Notes: generated by a model not told the origin, from the sequence alone. A DNA stretch of 64,000 nucleotides from Kitasatospora sp. MMS16-BH015 (GCF_002943525.1 NZ_CP025394.1:7517001-7581000), one strand, 5' to 3'. Counted from the first letter of the stretch, positions 34,159-42,645 are shown. Numbers and translations: made by a program.

Positions 34159-35909
34159 GGGTGGCCTCCCGGGGTGGGCAGCACGGTGTAGCCGACGGTG
34201 CGGAGGGCGGTGGTGAGGGCGGTGGTGAGGGGGCCCGGTGGGACGGGCCCCGGTATCGGGTCGGTGAGGGCGTGGAGGGCCGCCTGGAGGGCCCGTTCGC
34301 GGGCGGCGACCTGGGCGAGCCAGCCGGTGGTCCAGCCGGTGTCCTCCCAATCGGCCGGCTGCTGACCGGCGGTGACGAGTGGGGCGGTGGCGCCGGAGGG
34401 GATCAGTGGGGCGGGCACGGGGGAGAGGGCGTTGAGGGTCGCGAAGGTGACCGCGTCGGCCGGGGTGGCCTCGACGGCGCGGCCGATCGGGGTGCGGCCG
34501 TCCAGGACGGTGGCGCGGTGGACTCCGTCGGCCAGCCGCTCGACCCGCAGACGGGTGGAGGGGCCGAGCTGGGTGACGGCCGTGCGCCACCAGTGGCAGG
34601 CCTGCGGGTCCTCGCCCCAGGCGGTGGTGGGCAGGCCGTGGCGGGGGAGGCCGAGGGTGGCGCGGCGCAGGGCGAGCCCCCGGGCGTGGGTGGGGTCCGC
34701 GCCGACGGTGAACCGGGCCTCGGGGGAGGAGAGTTCAAGTTCGGCGGCGTGGCAGGTGGCGTCGAGACGGGCGAGGTCGAGGCGGAGGCCGCCGAGGCGG
34801 AGGAGCCGGCCGGCGGCGGTCGTCTCCACCTGGGCCAGCGGGAGTTGGGGCAGCCGGCCGGGCCGGGGTGCGGCGAGGAGGCCGGTGCGGGGGTCGGTCA
34901 GGGCCGAGGCGCGGTGCAGGGCGGTGGCCAGATCGGGCGGAGGCGCGAGCTCGGTCCGCCGGTCCGGATCGAGCCGGTCGGGCCCGAGCCAGGGGTGGTA
35001 CATCGCCTGCGGGGGTTCGAGCTCGGCGATCAGGACGGCGGGCAGGCCGGGGAGCAGCCGGGCGTCCTCGCCTTCGGCGGCCGGATCCGGCAGGCCGGCG
35101 AGGGCGCAGAGCAGCCGGTGGGCGGCGGCGCCCGCGAGGAGGTCGGCGAGGAGGGGGGAAGCGGTGTGGTCGGGCTGGTCGGGATGGAGGGCGGCGGCGT
35201 CGGCGAGGGCTTGGGCGGGGCTGCCCGGGTGGGTGACGTAGCCGCCGGTGGGGGTGGTGGCGAGGGCGACGGCGACGGGGTGGGCGGAGTCGGCGAGCAA
35301 GAGGACCCGGCCCGGCGCGAGTTGGGGGGCCGGGCCGCTCGGGGCGGGGGTGGTGCCACTCCGGGTGAGGGCCTGGGCGGCGGCCCGGGCGAGGGGGTGG
35401 GCGGGGTCGGCGGCGAGGACGGTGGGGGTGGCGTGGGCGAGAGCGGTGGCGGCGGCGTCCGGAGCGTCGGCGAGGGCGCGGAGCCAGGGCGGGGCGGTGG
35501 TGCTGGGCACGAGCAGGTCGTGGGTGTGGAGGTGGGTGATCAGCTGGGTGAGGGCGCGGCGCAGCGGCGAGCCGGGTGGGGCCTGGCTGGTGAGGGGGCT
35601 GGTGTCGCCGGTGCGGAGGGGCTGTTCGAGCAGCCGCCAGAGGCCGGGGAGGGCGGCGCTGCCCTCCAGCGTGACGGTGGCGCGGCGGCCGCGCAGGTGC
35701 AGCCCGTTGCGGAGCGGGGTGAAGGCGACGCCCGGGCGCAGCCGCCAGTCGGCCAGGGTGTCGACGGCGTCGGGGGCGGTCGGGGTTTCCGGTGCGGTCA
35801 GGGTTGCCGGTTCGGCCGGGGTTGCCGGTTCGACGGGGGCGTCCCGTTCGGCGAGGGCGGCGAGGGCGGTGGGGTTGGTGAGGGCGGTAGGGTCGGTGAG
35901 CCGCTTCAC
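34155..35909 (-). CDS. lazD: LazD-like leader-binding (RRE / E1-like) cyclodehydratase partner
   Basis: 584 residues from GTG 35909 (GTGA overlap with lazC). After a Pro/Thr-rich start (1-55) comes a segment with the RRE pattern of PqqD-like leader-binding domains: WRLRPGVAFTPLRNGLHLRGR, WRLLEQPL, LTQLITHLHTHDLLVPS. The rest is a weakly conserved ThiF/E1-like domain (TPTVLAADPAHPLARA, LLADLLAGAAAHRLLCAL, AVLIAELEPP). In lactazole-type pathways this protein captures the LazA leader and delivers it to the YcaO enzyme. The assignment rests on position, size and these patterns more than on a strong signature. Confidence 0.78.
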   Translation of the reverse strand: MKRLTDPTALTNPTALAALAERDAPVEPATPAEPATLTAPETPTAPDAVDTLADWRLRPGVAFTPLRNGLHLRGRRATVTLEGSAALPGLWRLLEQPLRTGDTSPLTSQAPPGSPLRRALTQLITHLHTHDLLVPSTTAPPWLRALADAPDAAATALAHATPTVLAADPAHPLARAAAQALTRSGTTPAPSGPAPQLAPGRVLLLADSAHPVAVALATTPTGGYVTHPGSPAQALADAAALHPDQPDHTASPLLADLLAGAAAHRLLCALAGLPDPAAEGEDARLLPGLPAVLIAELEPPQAMYHPWLGPDRLDPDRRTELAPPPDLATALHRASALTDPRTGLLAAPRPGRLPQLPLAQVETTAAGRLLRLGGLRLDLARLDATCHAAELELSSPEARFTVGADPTHARGLALRRATLGLPRHGLPTTAWGEDPQACHWWRTAVTQLGPSTRLRVERLADGVHRATVLDGRTPIGRAVEATPADAVTFATLNALSPVPAPLIPSGATAPLVTAGQQPADWEDTGWTTGWLAQVAARERALQAALHALTDPIPGPVPPGPLTTALTTALRTVGYTVLPTPGGHP

Positions 35910-37081
35910 GAGGGCCGCTCCACGGCGTCGATCACGGCCTGGACCTGGCTGCGCCAGTCCTGGCCGGTGAGTGCCGGGACGGCGCGGACGACCAGGTGGG
36001 CGGCCAAGTACCGTTCCAGGGGCCGGATGTCGCAGAGGGTGAAGAGGCGGTAGAGGGCGTTGGTGCAGGCCCGGTAGATCAGGTAGTCCGGGCGGCTCCA
36101 CATCGCGCCGGTCGGGTCGGAGCGGCGGAGCAGTCGGTGGAATTCGCTGTAGGTGGTGCGGATGTCCTGGTTCCACCGTTCGACCGCGCCCGGGTCGCCG
36201 GTGGCGGCGGCGCGTTCGCGGTACTCCAGGGGCAGGCCGTGCAGGTCGGCCCCGGCGTTGTGCCGCTCCTCCGTCAGCTCCCAGGCCGCCGTGGACCAGT
36301 CGGCCCAGCGCCGCTCCCAGCTGGTGAGCCGGCCGCCGGAGACCCGGCCGACCAGGGCGGTGACGGTCTCGCGGGAGCTCTGCCAGCGGCGGTCGAAGGC
36401 CAGGCGGAGGGAGCCGTCCTGGTCCTCGTAGACCAGGAAGTCCTCCAGGTGCGAGACGTACGACCAGTGGCCGCCGGCCAGCCCGTCGGGGTGGGCACAG
36501 GCGTGGGCGGTCAGGGCGGCGACGGCGAGTTGGACCCGGGCGGCCGCGCTGTCGCCGTGCTCGCCGAGGAAGGCGGCGGCCGAGCGGAGCGCGGGCAGGC
36601 CGGCGCGGAGCAGGTCGTCGCGCAGGGCCACCCCGTCCGGGCCGAGCAGGCCGCGCAGGGCGGTCAGGTCGACGGGTTCGATCCGGACGGTGTTGTCGGG
36701 GTGGATCGGCCCGTATGGCGGGGCGATCAGCTCGGCGCGGCCCGCGCGGGCGGCCTCGACGAGGAGTTCGGCCTCGGTGCGGTCGCTGACCGAGGGGTGG
36801 GCGGCGAGCCAGTCGCGGAGCTCGGCCGCTGCGTGCTCGGCGGTCGGGCCGAGCCGGTCGGCGGGGCCGCGCAGGCGCAGGCGCAGGTGCGGGCCGTGCA
36901 GCCAGTGGCGTTCGAGGTGGGCGGTGAGGCCGGCCTCGGCGCAGCGTTCGGCGAGCGGGAGGAGGATGCCGCGGAGCAGCGCGGCCTTGACCGGCTGGTG
37001 GTAGGAGACGACCACGTCGAGTGCGTCGGCGTCGGGGTGAGCGACGGCGGGGTCTGGTGGGGTGGGGGCGGGCTCGGTCAT
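35906..37081 (-). CDS. lazC: LazC-like pyridine synthase ([4+2] macrocyclase)
   Basis: 391 residues, coupled to lazB (ATGA) and lazD (GTGA). The N-terminal half has a diverged SpaB_C-like pattern (VVVSYHQPVKAALLRGILLPLAERC, RHWLHGPHLRLRLRGP), and the middle contains WSYVSHLEDFLVYEDQDGSLRLAFDRRW. The C-terminal half has YSEFHRLLRRSDPTGAMWSRPDYLIYRACTNALYRL. This size and domain fit thiopeptide pyridine synthases such as TclM, TbtD and LazC, which join two dehydroalanines, expel the leader and form the macrocycle. Confidence 0.85.
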   Translation of the reverse strand: MTEPAPTPPDPAVAHPDADALDVVVSYHQPVKAALLRGILLPLAERCAEAGLTAHLERHWLHGPHLRLRLRGPADRLGPTAEHAAAELRDWLAAHPSVSDRTEAELLVEAARAGRAELIAPPYGPIHPDNTVRIEPVDLTALRGLLGPDGVALRDDLLRAGLPALRSAAAFLGEHGDSAAARVQLAVAALTAHACAHPDGLAGGHWSYVSHLEDFLVYEDQDGSLRLAFDRRWQSSRETVTALVGRVSGGRLTSWERRWADWSTAAWELTEERHNAGADLHGLPLEYRERAAATGDPGAVERWNQDIRTTYSEFHRLLRRSDPTGAMWSRPDYLIYRACTNALYRLFTLCDIRPLERYLAAHLVVRAVPALTGQDWRSQVQAVIDAVERPS

Positions 37082-39786
37082 GGCTGCCGTCCGGGGCGGT
37101 GGGTTTCGATGACGAACTCGACCGCCTGGGTGGGGCGGTGCTGGGCGGCGGGGGCCGGGAGGGCCTCCTCGAGGATGACGCCCTCGGGGTGGCGGGCCAG
37201 CCAGCGGGCCAGGCAGCGGAGGTGGAGGGCGTTGCCCAGGTCGAGGAATTGTGGCTTGGGGCGGCCGAGTTGGATCAGGAAGTCCTCGGCGGGGCGGCCG
37301 ACCGGCGCGGCCGTCGCGGGGTGCAGGAAGAGCTGCTCGGGCAGGTCGAGCAGGGCGCGCCAACGGGCGGCGGTGGCGGCGGGCACCTGGTGGTCGGCGG
37401 CCAGTTCGGCCCGCAGGGCCTCGGTCACGCCGGGCGGCAGGTGCCAGCGGCGGCGGAGCAGCACGAGGTGGCGGTGGCGCAGTCGCGGGGTGTGGAAGGC
37501 CCGGCCGCCGGGGGCCTCGATCGGGTGGTGCGGGAGGAGCGGGCGGAAGTCGACCACGCCCTCGGGGTGGTCGCTGAGGTGGGCGGCGATCCGGCAGGGC
37601 AGCATGATCGGGGCGAGGAAGCCGCTGTAGAGCAGGTCGAGCAGCTCGCCGGTGGCGGTGCGGCGCAGCCGCAGCTGGTCGGTCGGCAGGTCGTGGACCA
37701 GCTCCAGTTCGTGTTCGCCGAGGGTCACCTGGCCGGGGTGGGTGCCCAACTCCTCGGTCGTCAGCCGGGGGTGGAGGTTGGCGTTGAAGCCGCCGACCGG
37801 CCGCAGCTGGACCGCGCCCGGGAGGTGCCTGTCCAGCTCGGCGCGGATCGCCGGCCCGGCCTCCGGTGGGAGGGTGTCGAGGAATCGGCTGGTGAACCGG
37901 CCCCAGCCGCCGTACAGGTGGTTGAGGCAGAGCAGCCCGGCTGCGTCACGCTGGAGGAAGTACGCGTAGCCGAGCGGCCGTTCCCGCACCCAGGCGGGCA
38001 GCCGGGCGCCGAGCCCCTGGACGAGATCGGCGGGCAGTACGACCTCGGCGGCCCGGGTGGCGGCCGGCAGGGCGGCCCGCACCTGCTCGCGCAGAGCGAT
38101 GAACTCGGCCAGGCCGGGTGGTAGTCCGTCCCCCGGGGTGGCGACGGTCAGCTGACCGGCCTGCTCCCAGGCGGCGGTGATCTCGGTGCCGAACTCCCAC
38201 GGGTGTCGGCAGACGCCGCCCGGGCCGTAGCGGGCGAGGAAGCGGGCGAGGGCGGCGCGACGCACCAGGTGGCCGAGGTCGAACAGCTCGGCCAGCGCGG
38301 TGGTTTCGGCGAGCACCCGGTGGTCGGTGGTGTCGAGCAGGCCGGCCAGCGGGAGCGGGCCGGGGCTGACCACGTCCTCGGAGAGCACGTTGAACGGCAC
38401 GGGAGTGGTCGGGTCGGGGTGGCCGGCCAGGGTGAGGGTGGTGCGCCACTGCTCGGCCAGGTCGGCCAGGGCCGCCGGGCGGGCGGCGGCCGGGGTGTCG
38501 GCGAACTTGGTCGTGTCGTGGTCGAGTTGGTCGATCCGGTCGGCCAACTCGGCGTTCTCGGCGGGCTCGGTGTCCTCGGGCCGGCTGCGGAGCCAGTCGG
38601 CCAGCCGGGGGAGCGGGTCGGTCTCCTGCGGGGTGACCGGCGGGACGGGCAACAGCAGCCCGGCGGTGGTGAGCTGGTCGAGGTAGCGGAGGGCCCGTGC
38701 GCCGCCGAGATGGTCGGCGAGCTCCCCGAGGCCGGTGCCCCAGGCGGCCAGCTCGCCGACCAGCCGGAGCGCCTCGGTGTCGGCGACCTCGATCTCCTCG
38801 TCGGTGGGCACCAGGTAGCGGCCGCCGGCGAAGACCGCGCCGTCGCGGACGTAGGCGGCCCGGCCGTCAGTGCGGCGGGCGGTGCTGGTGATCCGGTGCG
38901 GCAGGTGGGCCCGCCGGCCGGGGTGCTCGGTCAGCGCGTTCACCAGCGCGGTGACCAGGGTGCGGTTGGCCCGGACCACCGAGGTCAGCGGGCCGTCGAA
39001 GAAGTCCTGTTCGACGTGGGCCGGTCGGCCGGCCGGCCCGGTCAGGAGGCCCCAGCCGACGGCCGTGAACCAGGAGAGCGGGCTGGTCTTGGTGGCGGCG
39101 CGCAGCGCGTACCGGAGCACCCCGGCTTCGTCCTTGCGGGCCCGGCGGTCCGTGGCGCCGGTCGCGGTGCGCTGGATCGCGCGGAGCAGCTCGGCGCTGG
39201 TGAGGGAGACGGCGCGGCCGAGGGCGGGGTGACGGCAGAGCGAGGCGAGGGCCGCGCGTTCGGCGGCCAGGGCGGCGGGGGTCAGCGGCTGCTCGGGTGA
39301 GGTCAACTCATCGAGCAGCAGGGCCCGTTCACGGTGGAGGTCGAGCCAGGCGGCGAGCAGTGGCACCCGTTCGGGGAGGTCGCCGAGCCGGGCGAGCAGG
39401 GCCGGGCGCACCTCGCGGCCGTTGTGGAGGGCGCGGCGCAGCGGCAGCACCACCTCGCGGTGGAAGACCGGGGAGTGGCCGGGGCGGCTGTCGTGGAGTG
39501 CGTCGCCGAGCGCGGGCAGCAGGGCCGTGGCGGCGACGGTCACGCCGGTGAGGCGGGCCACTCGGGCCCGGAAGGCGGCGGCGGGCGGCGACTGCGCGGG
39601 GTGGCGCAGCACGGTGGCCCGGACCAGGGCGTACGGGGCGGTGACGATCCGGTAGTCGCCGGAGTCGAGCGAGCCGGAGTCGAGCGAGCCGGAGTCGAGC
39701 GGGCCGGAGTCAGGTGGGCCGGAGCTCGGCAGGGGGGAGATGAGGCGGGGCCGGTCGGCGGTGCCTGGTCGGGCGGGGTGCGACAC
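37078..39786 (-). CDS. lazB: LazB-like tRNA-Glu-dependent lantibiotic dehydratase (glutamylation domain)
   Basis: 902 residues from GTG 39786 (GGAGG 11 bases upstream). It is the N-terminal LanB domain alone: YRIVTAPYALVRATVLRHP, DEAGVLRYALRAATKTSPLSWFTAVGWGLL, FNVLSEDVVSPGPLPLAG, PLGYAYFLQRDAAGLLCLNHLYGGWGRFTSRFL and GFNANLHPRLTTEEL. Split LanBs of thiopeptides use Glu-tRNA to glutamylate Ser/Thr; elimination is done by a separate SpaB_C protein, here LazF. The N-terminus contains an in-frame repeat (SGSLDSGSLDSG), probably non-functional. Confidence 0.9.
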   Translation of the reverse strand: MSHPARPGTADRPRLISPLPSSGPPDSGPLDSGSLDSGSLDSGDYRIVTAPYALVRATVLRHPAQSPPAAAFRARVARLTGVTVAATALLPALGDALHDSRPGHSPVFHREVVLPLRRALHNGREVRPALLARLGDLPERVPLLAAWLDLHRERALLLDELTSPEQPLTPAALAAERAALASLCRHPALGRAVSLTSAELLRAIQRTATGATDRRARKDEAGVLRYALRAATKTSPLSWFTAVGWGLLTGPAGRPAHVEQDFFDGPLTSVVRANRTLVTALVNALTEHPGRRAHLPHRITSTARRTDGRAAYVRDGAVFAGGRYLVPTDEEIEVADTEALRLVGELAAWGTGLGELADHLGGARALRYLDQLTTAGLLLPVPPVTPQETDPLPRLADWLRSRPEDTEPAENAELADRIDQLDHDTTKFADTPAAARPAALADLAEQWRTTLTLAGHPDPTTPVPFNVLSEDVVSPGPLPLAGLLDTTDHRVLAETTALAELFDLGHLVRRAALARFLARYGPGGVCRHPWEFGTEITAAWEQAGQLTVATPGDGLPPGLAEFIALREQVRAALPAATRAAEVVLPADLVQGLGARLPAWVRERPLGYAYFLQRDAAGLLCLNHLYGGWGRFTSRFLDTLPPEAGPAIRAELDRHLPGAVQLRPVGGFNANLHPRLTTEELGTHPGQVTLGEHELELVHDLPTDQLRLRRTATGELLDLLYSGFLAPIMLPCRIAAHLSDHPEGVVDFRPLLPHHPIEAPGGRAFHTPRLRHRHLVLLRRRWHLPPGVTEALRAELAADHQVPAATAARWRALLDLPEQLFLHPATAAPVGRPAEDFLIQLGRPKPQFLDLGNALHLRCLARWLARHPEGVILEEALPAPAAQHRPTQAVEFVIETHRPGRQP
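39661..39720. repeat. Four 15-base repeats in the lazB 5' end
   Basis: Units of GGAGTCGAGCGAGCC, two perfect and two variant, at 39661, 39676, 39691 and 39706. They code for the Ser-Gly-(Pro/Ser)-Leu-Asp repeat near the LazB N-terminus. In frame, so length changes would be tolerated. Confidence 0.8.
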
Positions 39787-39830
39787 GGCGGGGGCTCCCT
39801 CCGGAAGCGGGCCAGGCGGGCGAGGTGGGT

Positions 39831-39864
39831 GGCCGGGGCCGTCGTGGGGGAGACGGCCCCGGCC
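39831..39864. terminator. Hairpin between the precursor gene lazA1 and lazB (attenuator)
   Basis: Perfect 13-base arms (GGCCGGGGCCGTC at 39831-39843, complement at 39852-39864) with an 8-base loop, 95 bases after the lazA1 stop and 45 bases before lazB. It lies inside the operon and could act as a partial terminator that keeps precursor transcripts more abundant than enzyme transcripts, as known in many RiPP clusters. Confidence 0.65.
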
Positions 39865-39958
39865 TGTGGGGGGTGGGGGGTGAGGCTGTGGGGATGGGGT
39901 GAACGCTCGGGGGCGAGCGGGTCGGCGCCGGTGTGTGGCGGGCCGGCGCCGGCGGGGG

Positions 39959-40135
39959 TCAGTACTGGTGGATGGGCAGCTGCGGGACGGCGCAGGAGGA
40001 CGAGCCGCAGGAGGTGGAGCTGCCACCGTTGGAGGCGCCGCCCTCGGGGAGGGCGATGGTGTCGCGCATGGAGGTGACGGTGAGGTCGCCGAGGTCGAGG
40101 TCCTCGAGCTCGAAGGCGGGGGCAGGCTCGATCAT
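39959..40135 (-). CDS. lazA1: Thiopeptide precursor peptide LazA1 (variant core)
   Basis: 58 residues, with GGGAG ahead of the ATG. The leader is acidic and Leu-rich (FELEDLDLGDLTVTSMRD) and ends ALPEGGA, matching the LazA-type leader and the paralogous precursor. The core is SNGGSSTSCGSSSC then AVPQLPIHQY. It keeps Ser1 and the SSSC motif that should give the pyridine and its thiazole, but has only two Cys and one extra residue before that motif (Ser13-Cys14). Different from lactazole and from lazA2. Confidence 0.85.
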   Translation of the reverse strand: MIEPAPAFELEDLDLGDLTVTSMRDTIALPEGGASNGGSSTSCGSSSCAVPQLPIHQY

Positions 40136-40172
40136 GTCGGTCTCCCTGGGTGGTTGGGGGGAGTGGCGGGGG

Positions 40173-40355
40173 TCAGACGGGCAGAGTGGGGGGTTGCTGC
40201 ACCGGCTGGCAGGAGGAGGAGCCCTGGCAGGAGCAGGAGCCCCAGGACGCGCCGCCCTCGGGCAGGGCCGAGGAGTCGCGCATCGAGCTGACGCTGATGT
40301 CGCTCAGATCGAGCTCCTCGAGCTCGAACTCAGCACCGTTGGTGTTCTCCGACAT
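40173..40355 (-). CDS. lazA2: Thiopeptide precursor peptide LazA2 (lactazole-like core)
   Basis: 60 residues from ATG 40355, which has GGAGG 5 bases upstream. Leader: ELEELDLSDISVSSMRD ... ALPEGGA. Core: SWGSCSCQGSSSC followed by the tail QPVQQPPTLPV. As I recall it, the lactazole core is SWGSCSCQASSSC plus a six-residue tail, so the ring-forming part differs by one residue (Gly for Ala at position 9). Ser1 and Ser12-Cys13 are placed for a pyridine-closed ring. It is the first gene of the cluster. Upstream in-frame ATGs lack ribosome sites. Confidence 0.93.
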   Translation of the reverse strand: MSENTNGAEFELEELDLSDISVSSMRDSSALPEGGASWGSCSCQGSSSCQPVQQPPTLPV

Positions 40356-40625
40356 GGTGGCCTCCCTGCTGTTCGGCGACACTTCCGAGGTGCTTGCAGA
40401 CATGATGGTCTTCGAGCGGATGGACAATTCCGTTGCTGCTGCGATCCGCTGATGATGTGTCATATCGCTGCGAGCTTGCGCCGGGGTCCTTGCGGCCGCC
40501 TTGGGCCCGCTGAGGAGGGGCGCGGGCCCGCCCGCACGGCCCGTCCGCCGCCCGTCAAGCGGAGGCAAAATCCGGCCCCGGGCGGTGGCTCGGAGTGGGG
40601 GAGGAGCTGTGCCATCCTGTCCGCC
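40356..40625. promoter_or_regulatory. Divergent promoter region of the thiopeptide cluster
   Basis: 270 bases between lazA2 (minus) and the COG4705 gene (plus). The half nearest lazA2 (about 40370-40480) is clearly richer in A/T than its surroundings (GACATGATGGTC, GACAATTCCG, GATGATGTGTCATATCG), as expected for the main cluster promoter. I could not fix a single -35/-10 pair with confidence. Confidence 0.5.
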
Positions 40626-41501
40626 ATGACGACAGGCACCACCGGCCCGGCAGCCGCCACGGGCCCCGCCGGCGCGCCCGCGCCCGACGCCCCGCACCCC
40701 GTCCACCCGGCCGCCGCAGGGTCGGCTCCTGCAGGGCCGGCCGCCGCAGGCCAGGCCGCCGCCCGGGCGGCGGTGAGCAAGGTCCCCGAGGTGACGGCCC
40801 TGTTCTGGCTCGTCAAGGTGCTGACCACCGGCATGGGCGAGACCACCTCGGACTACCTCGCCAACCAGCTCCTCACCCCGCCGGTGGCGGTGGGCCTGGC
40901 CGGTCTGGTCCTGGTCGCCGTGCTGGCGCTGCAGCTGGGCGTCCGCCGGTACGTGCCGTGGATCTACTGGACGGCCGTGGTGATGGTCAGCGTCTTCGGC
41001 ACCATGGCGGCCGACGTGCTGCACGTCGGCCTCGGGGTGCCGTACCCGGTGTCGACCGCGGGCTTCGCGGTCGCGCTGGCGGCGGTGTTCGGCCTCTGGT
41101 ACGCGACCGAGCGGACGCTGGCGATCGACAGCGTGCACACCCGGCGGCGCGAACTCTTCTACTGGGCCACCGTGATGGGCACCTTCGCGCTCGGTACGGC
41201 GGCCGGGGACCTGACCGCCGGGACGCTGAGCCTGGGCTACTTCTCCTCCGGCCTGCTCTTCGGTGGCCTGATCCTGCTGCCCGCGCTCGGCCACTGGAAG
41301 CTGCGGCTGAACGCGATCTTCGCCTTCTGGGCCGCCTACGTGCTGACCCGGCCGCTCGGCGCCTCCTTCGCCGACTGGGCCGGGGTGCCGACCAAGCGCA
41401 GCGGCCTGGGCTGGGGCACCGGCCCGGTCAGCCTGGTGCTCGCGGTGGTGATCGTGGTGCTGGTGGGCATGCTCTCGGTGCGCCACCGCCGCACCGCCTG
41501 A
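40626..41501 (+). CDS. COG4705-type multi-pass membrane protein
   Basis: 291 residues. After a Pro/Ala-rich cytoplasmic N-terminus (1-48) comes KVPEVTALFWLVKVLTTGMGETTSDYLA, the signature of COG4705 membrane proteins, and later a related second block (GTFALGTAAGDLTAGTLSLGYFSSG), showing an internal duplication. About eight membrane segments. Function is not established in the family. It diverges from the thiopeptide cluster and is probably not part of it. Confidence 0.78.
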   Translation: MTTGTTGPAAATGPAGAPAPDAPHPVHPAAAGSAPAGPAAAGQAAARAAVSKVPEVTALFWLVKVLTTGMGETTSDYLANQLLTPPVAVGLAGLVLVAVLALQLGVRRYVPWIYWTAVVMVSVFGTMAADVLHVGLGVPYPVSTAGFAVALAAVFGLWYATERTLAIDSVHTRRRELFYWATVMGTFALGTAAGDLTAGTLSLGYFSSGLLFGGLILLPALGHWKLRLNAIFAFWAAYVLTRPLGASFADWAGVPTKRSGLGWGTGPVSLVLAVVIVVLVGMLSVRHRRTA

Positions 41502-41593
41502 GACCCGGTCGGGCCCGCCCGAGCGACTCGGGCGGGGCCCGTCGGGGCGGATATTCCCGGCTGGCCGGCGGCTCGTCCCACTACGATCCGTCC

Positions 41594-42643
41594 ATGACCG
41601 AACGATCACGCACCGTACCGCCCAAGCCCGTACCCGGTGACCGGGTGGCGTTGCTCTCGCCCGCCGCCGGGCTGCCCGCGGTGTACCCCCGCCCCTTCGA
41701 GGAGGGGGTGCGCCGCCTGATCGAGGACTTCGGCCTCAAGCCGGTCGAGTACCCGACCACCCGGACAATGGGCGCCACCCCGCAGGAGCGCGCGGCCGAC
41801 CTGCACGCGGCCTTCGCCGACCCGGAGATCAAGGCGATCATCGCCAGCATCGGCGGCGACGACCAGATCACCGTGCTGCCGTACCTGGACGCGGAGCTGA
41901 TCCGGGCGAACCCGAAGCCCTTCTTCGGCTACAGCGACAACACCAACCTGCTGATGTACCTCGCCGAGCTCGGCATTGTCGGCTACCACGGTGCCTGTGT
42001 GATGGTCGAGTTGGGCCGCCCGGGGGCGGTCCACCCGCTCACCGAGGAGTCCTTCCGGGCCGCGCTGTTCACCACCGGCGAGTACGAGCTGACGCCCGCC
42101 GCCGAGTTCCACGACGTGGAGCGCGACTGGGCCGACCCGGCCACCTTCGACTCCGAGCCGGAGATGGAGGCCGGCCAGGGCTGGCACTGGCACCGGCCGG
42201 ACCGGGTGGTGGAGGGCGCCGCCTGGGGCGGCTGCCTGGAGATCGTCACCGACCTGCTGATCGCCGGCCGGGCCGTGCGCCCGGTGGAGGAGTTCGAGGG
42301 CGGGGTGCTCTTCCTGGAGACCTCCGAGGAGATGCCCTCCGCCCGGCGCGTCTACCGCTCGTTGCGCGCGATGGGCGAGCGCGGGCTGCTCCGCCGCTTC
42401 CCCGCGCTGGTGATGGGCCGGGCCCGCGCGTGGTCCTTCGAGCAGCCGCTGGACGAGGCCGGCCGCGCCGCCTTCCGCGCCGACCAGCGGGCGGCCGTGC
42501 TGCGTGCCCTCGCGGAGTACGCCCCCGACACGATGGCCGTCTTCGACGTGGACCTCGGCCACACCGACCCGCAGCTGGTCATCCCGTACGGCGGGCTGGT
42601 TCGGGTGGACGGTCCGGCACGGCGGATCACCGTCCGGTACTGA
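41594..42643 (+). CDS. S66 family peptidase (LD-carboxypeptidase / MccF-like)
   Basis: 349 residues. The nucleophile motif FFGYSDNTNLL (Ser114), ASIGGDDQITVLPYLD before it, and the acid/His region (WGGCLEIVTDLL, FDVDLGHTDPQLVIPYGG) give the Ser-Glu-His triad of S66. The closest match I recall is the MccF branch, which hydrolyses acyl-phosphoramidate nucleotide toxins such as processed microcin C. Related LD-carboxypeptidases trim peptidoglycan. The context does not decide between these. No signal peptide, so cytoplasmic, which favours MccF-like detoxification. Confidence 0.82.
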   Translation: MTERSRTVPPKPVPGDRVALLSPAAGLPAVYPRPFEEGVRRLIEDFGLKPVEYPTTRTMGATPQERAADLHAAFADPEIKAIIASIGGDDQITVLPYLDAELIRANPKPFFGYSDNTNLLMYLAELGIVGYHGACVMVELGRPGAVHPLTEESFRAALFTTGEYELTPAAEFHDVERDWADPATFDSEPEMEAGQGWHWHRPDRVVEGAAWGGCLEIVTDLLIAGRAVRPVEEFEGGVLFLETSEEMPSARRVYRSLRAMGERGLLRRFPALVMGRARAWSFEQPLDEAGRAAFRADQRAAVLRALAEYAPDTMAVFDVDLGHTDPQLVIPYGGLVRVDGPARRITVRY

Positions 42644-42645
42644 AC

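Noticed and set aside
40356..40460. Longer LazA2 with an upstream in-frame ATG
   Set aside because: The extra residues are not LazA-like and lack a ribosome site; ATG 40355 has GGAGG at the right distance and gives the leader length of the paralog.
41594..42643. MccF-like S66 peptidase as immunity factor of the thiopeptide cluster
   Set aside because: MccF acts on microcin C-type nucleotide toxins, not thiopeptides, and another unrelated gene lies between it and the cluster, on the other strand from it.
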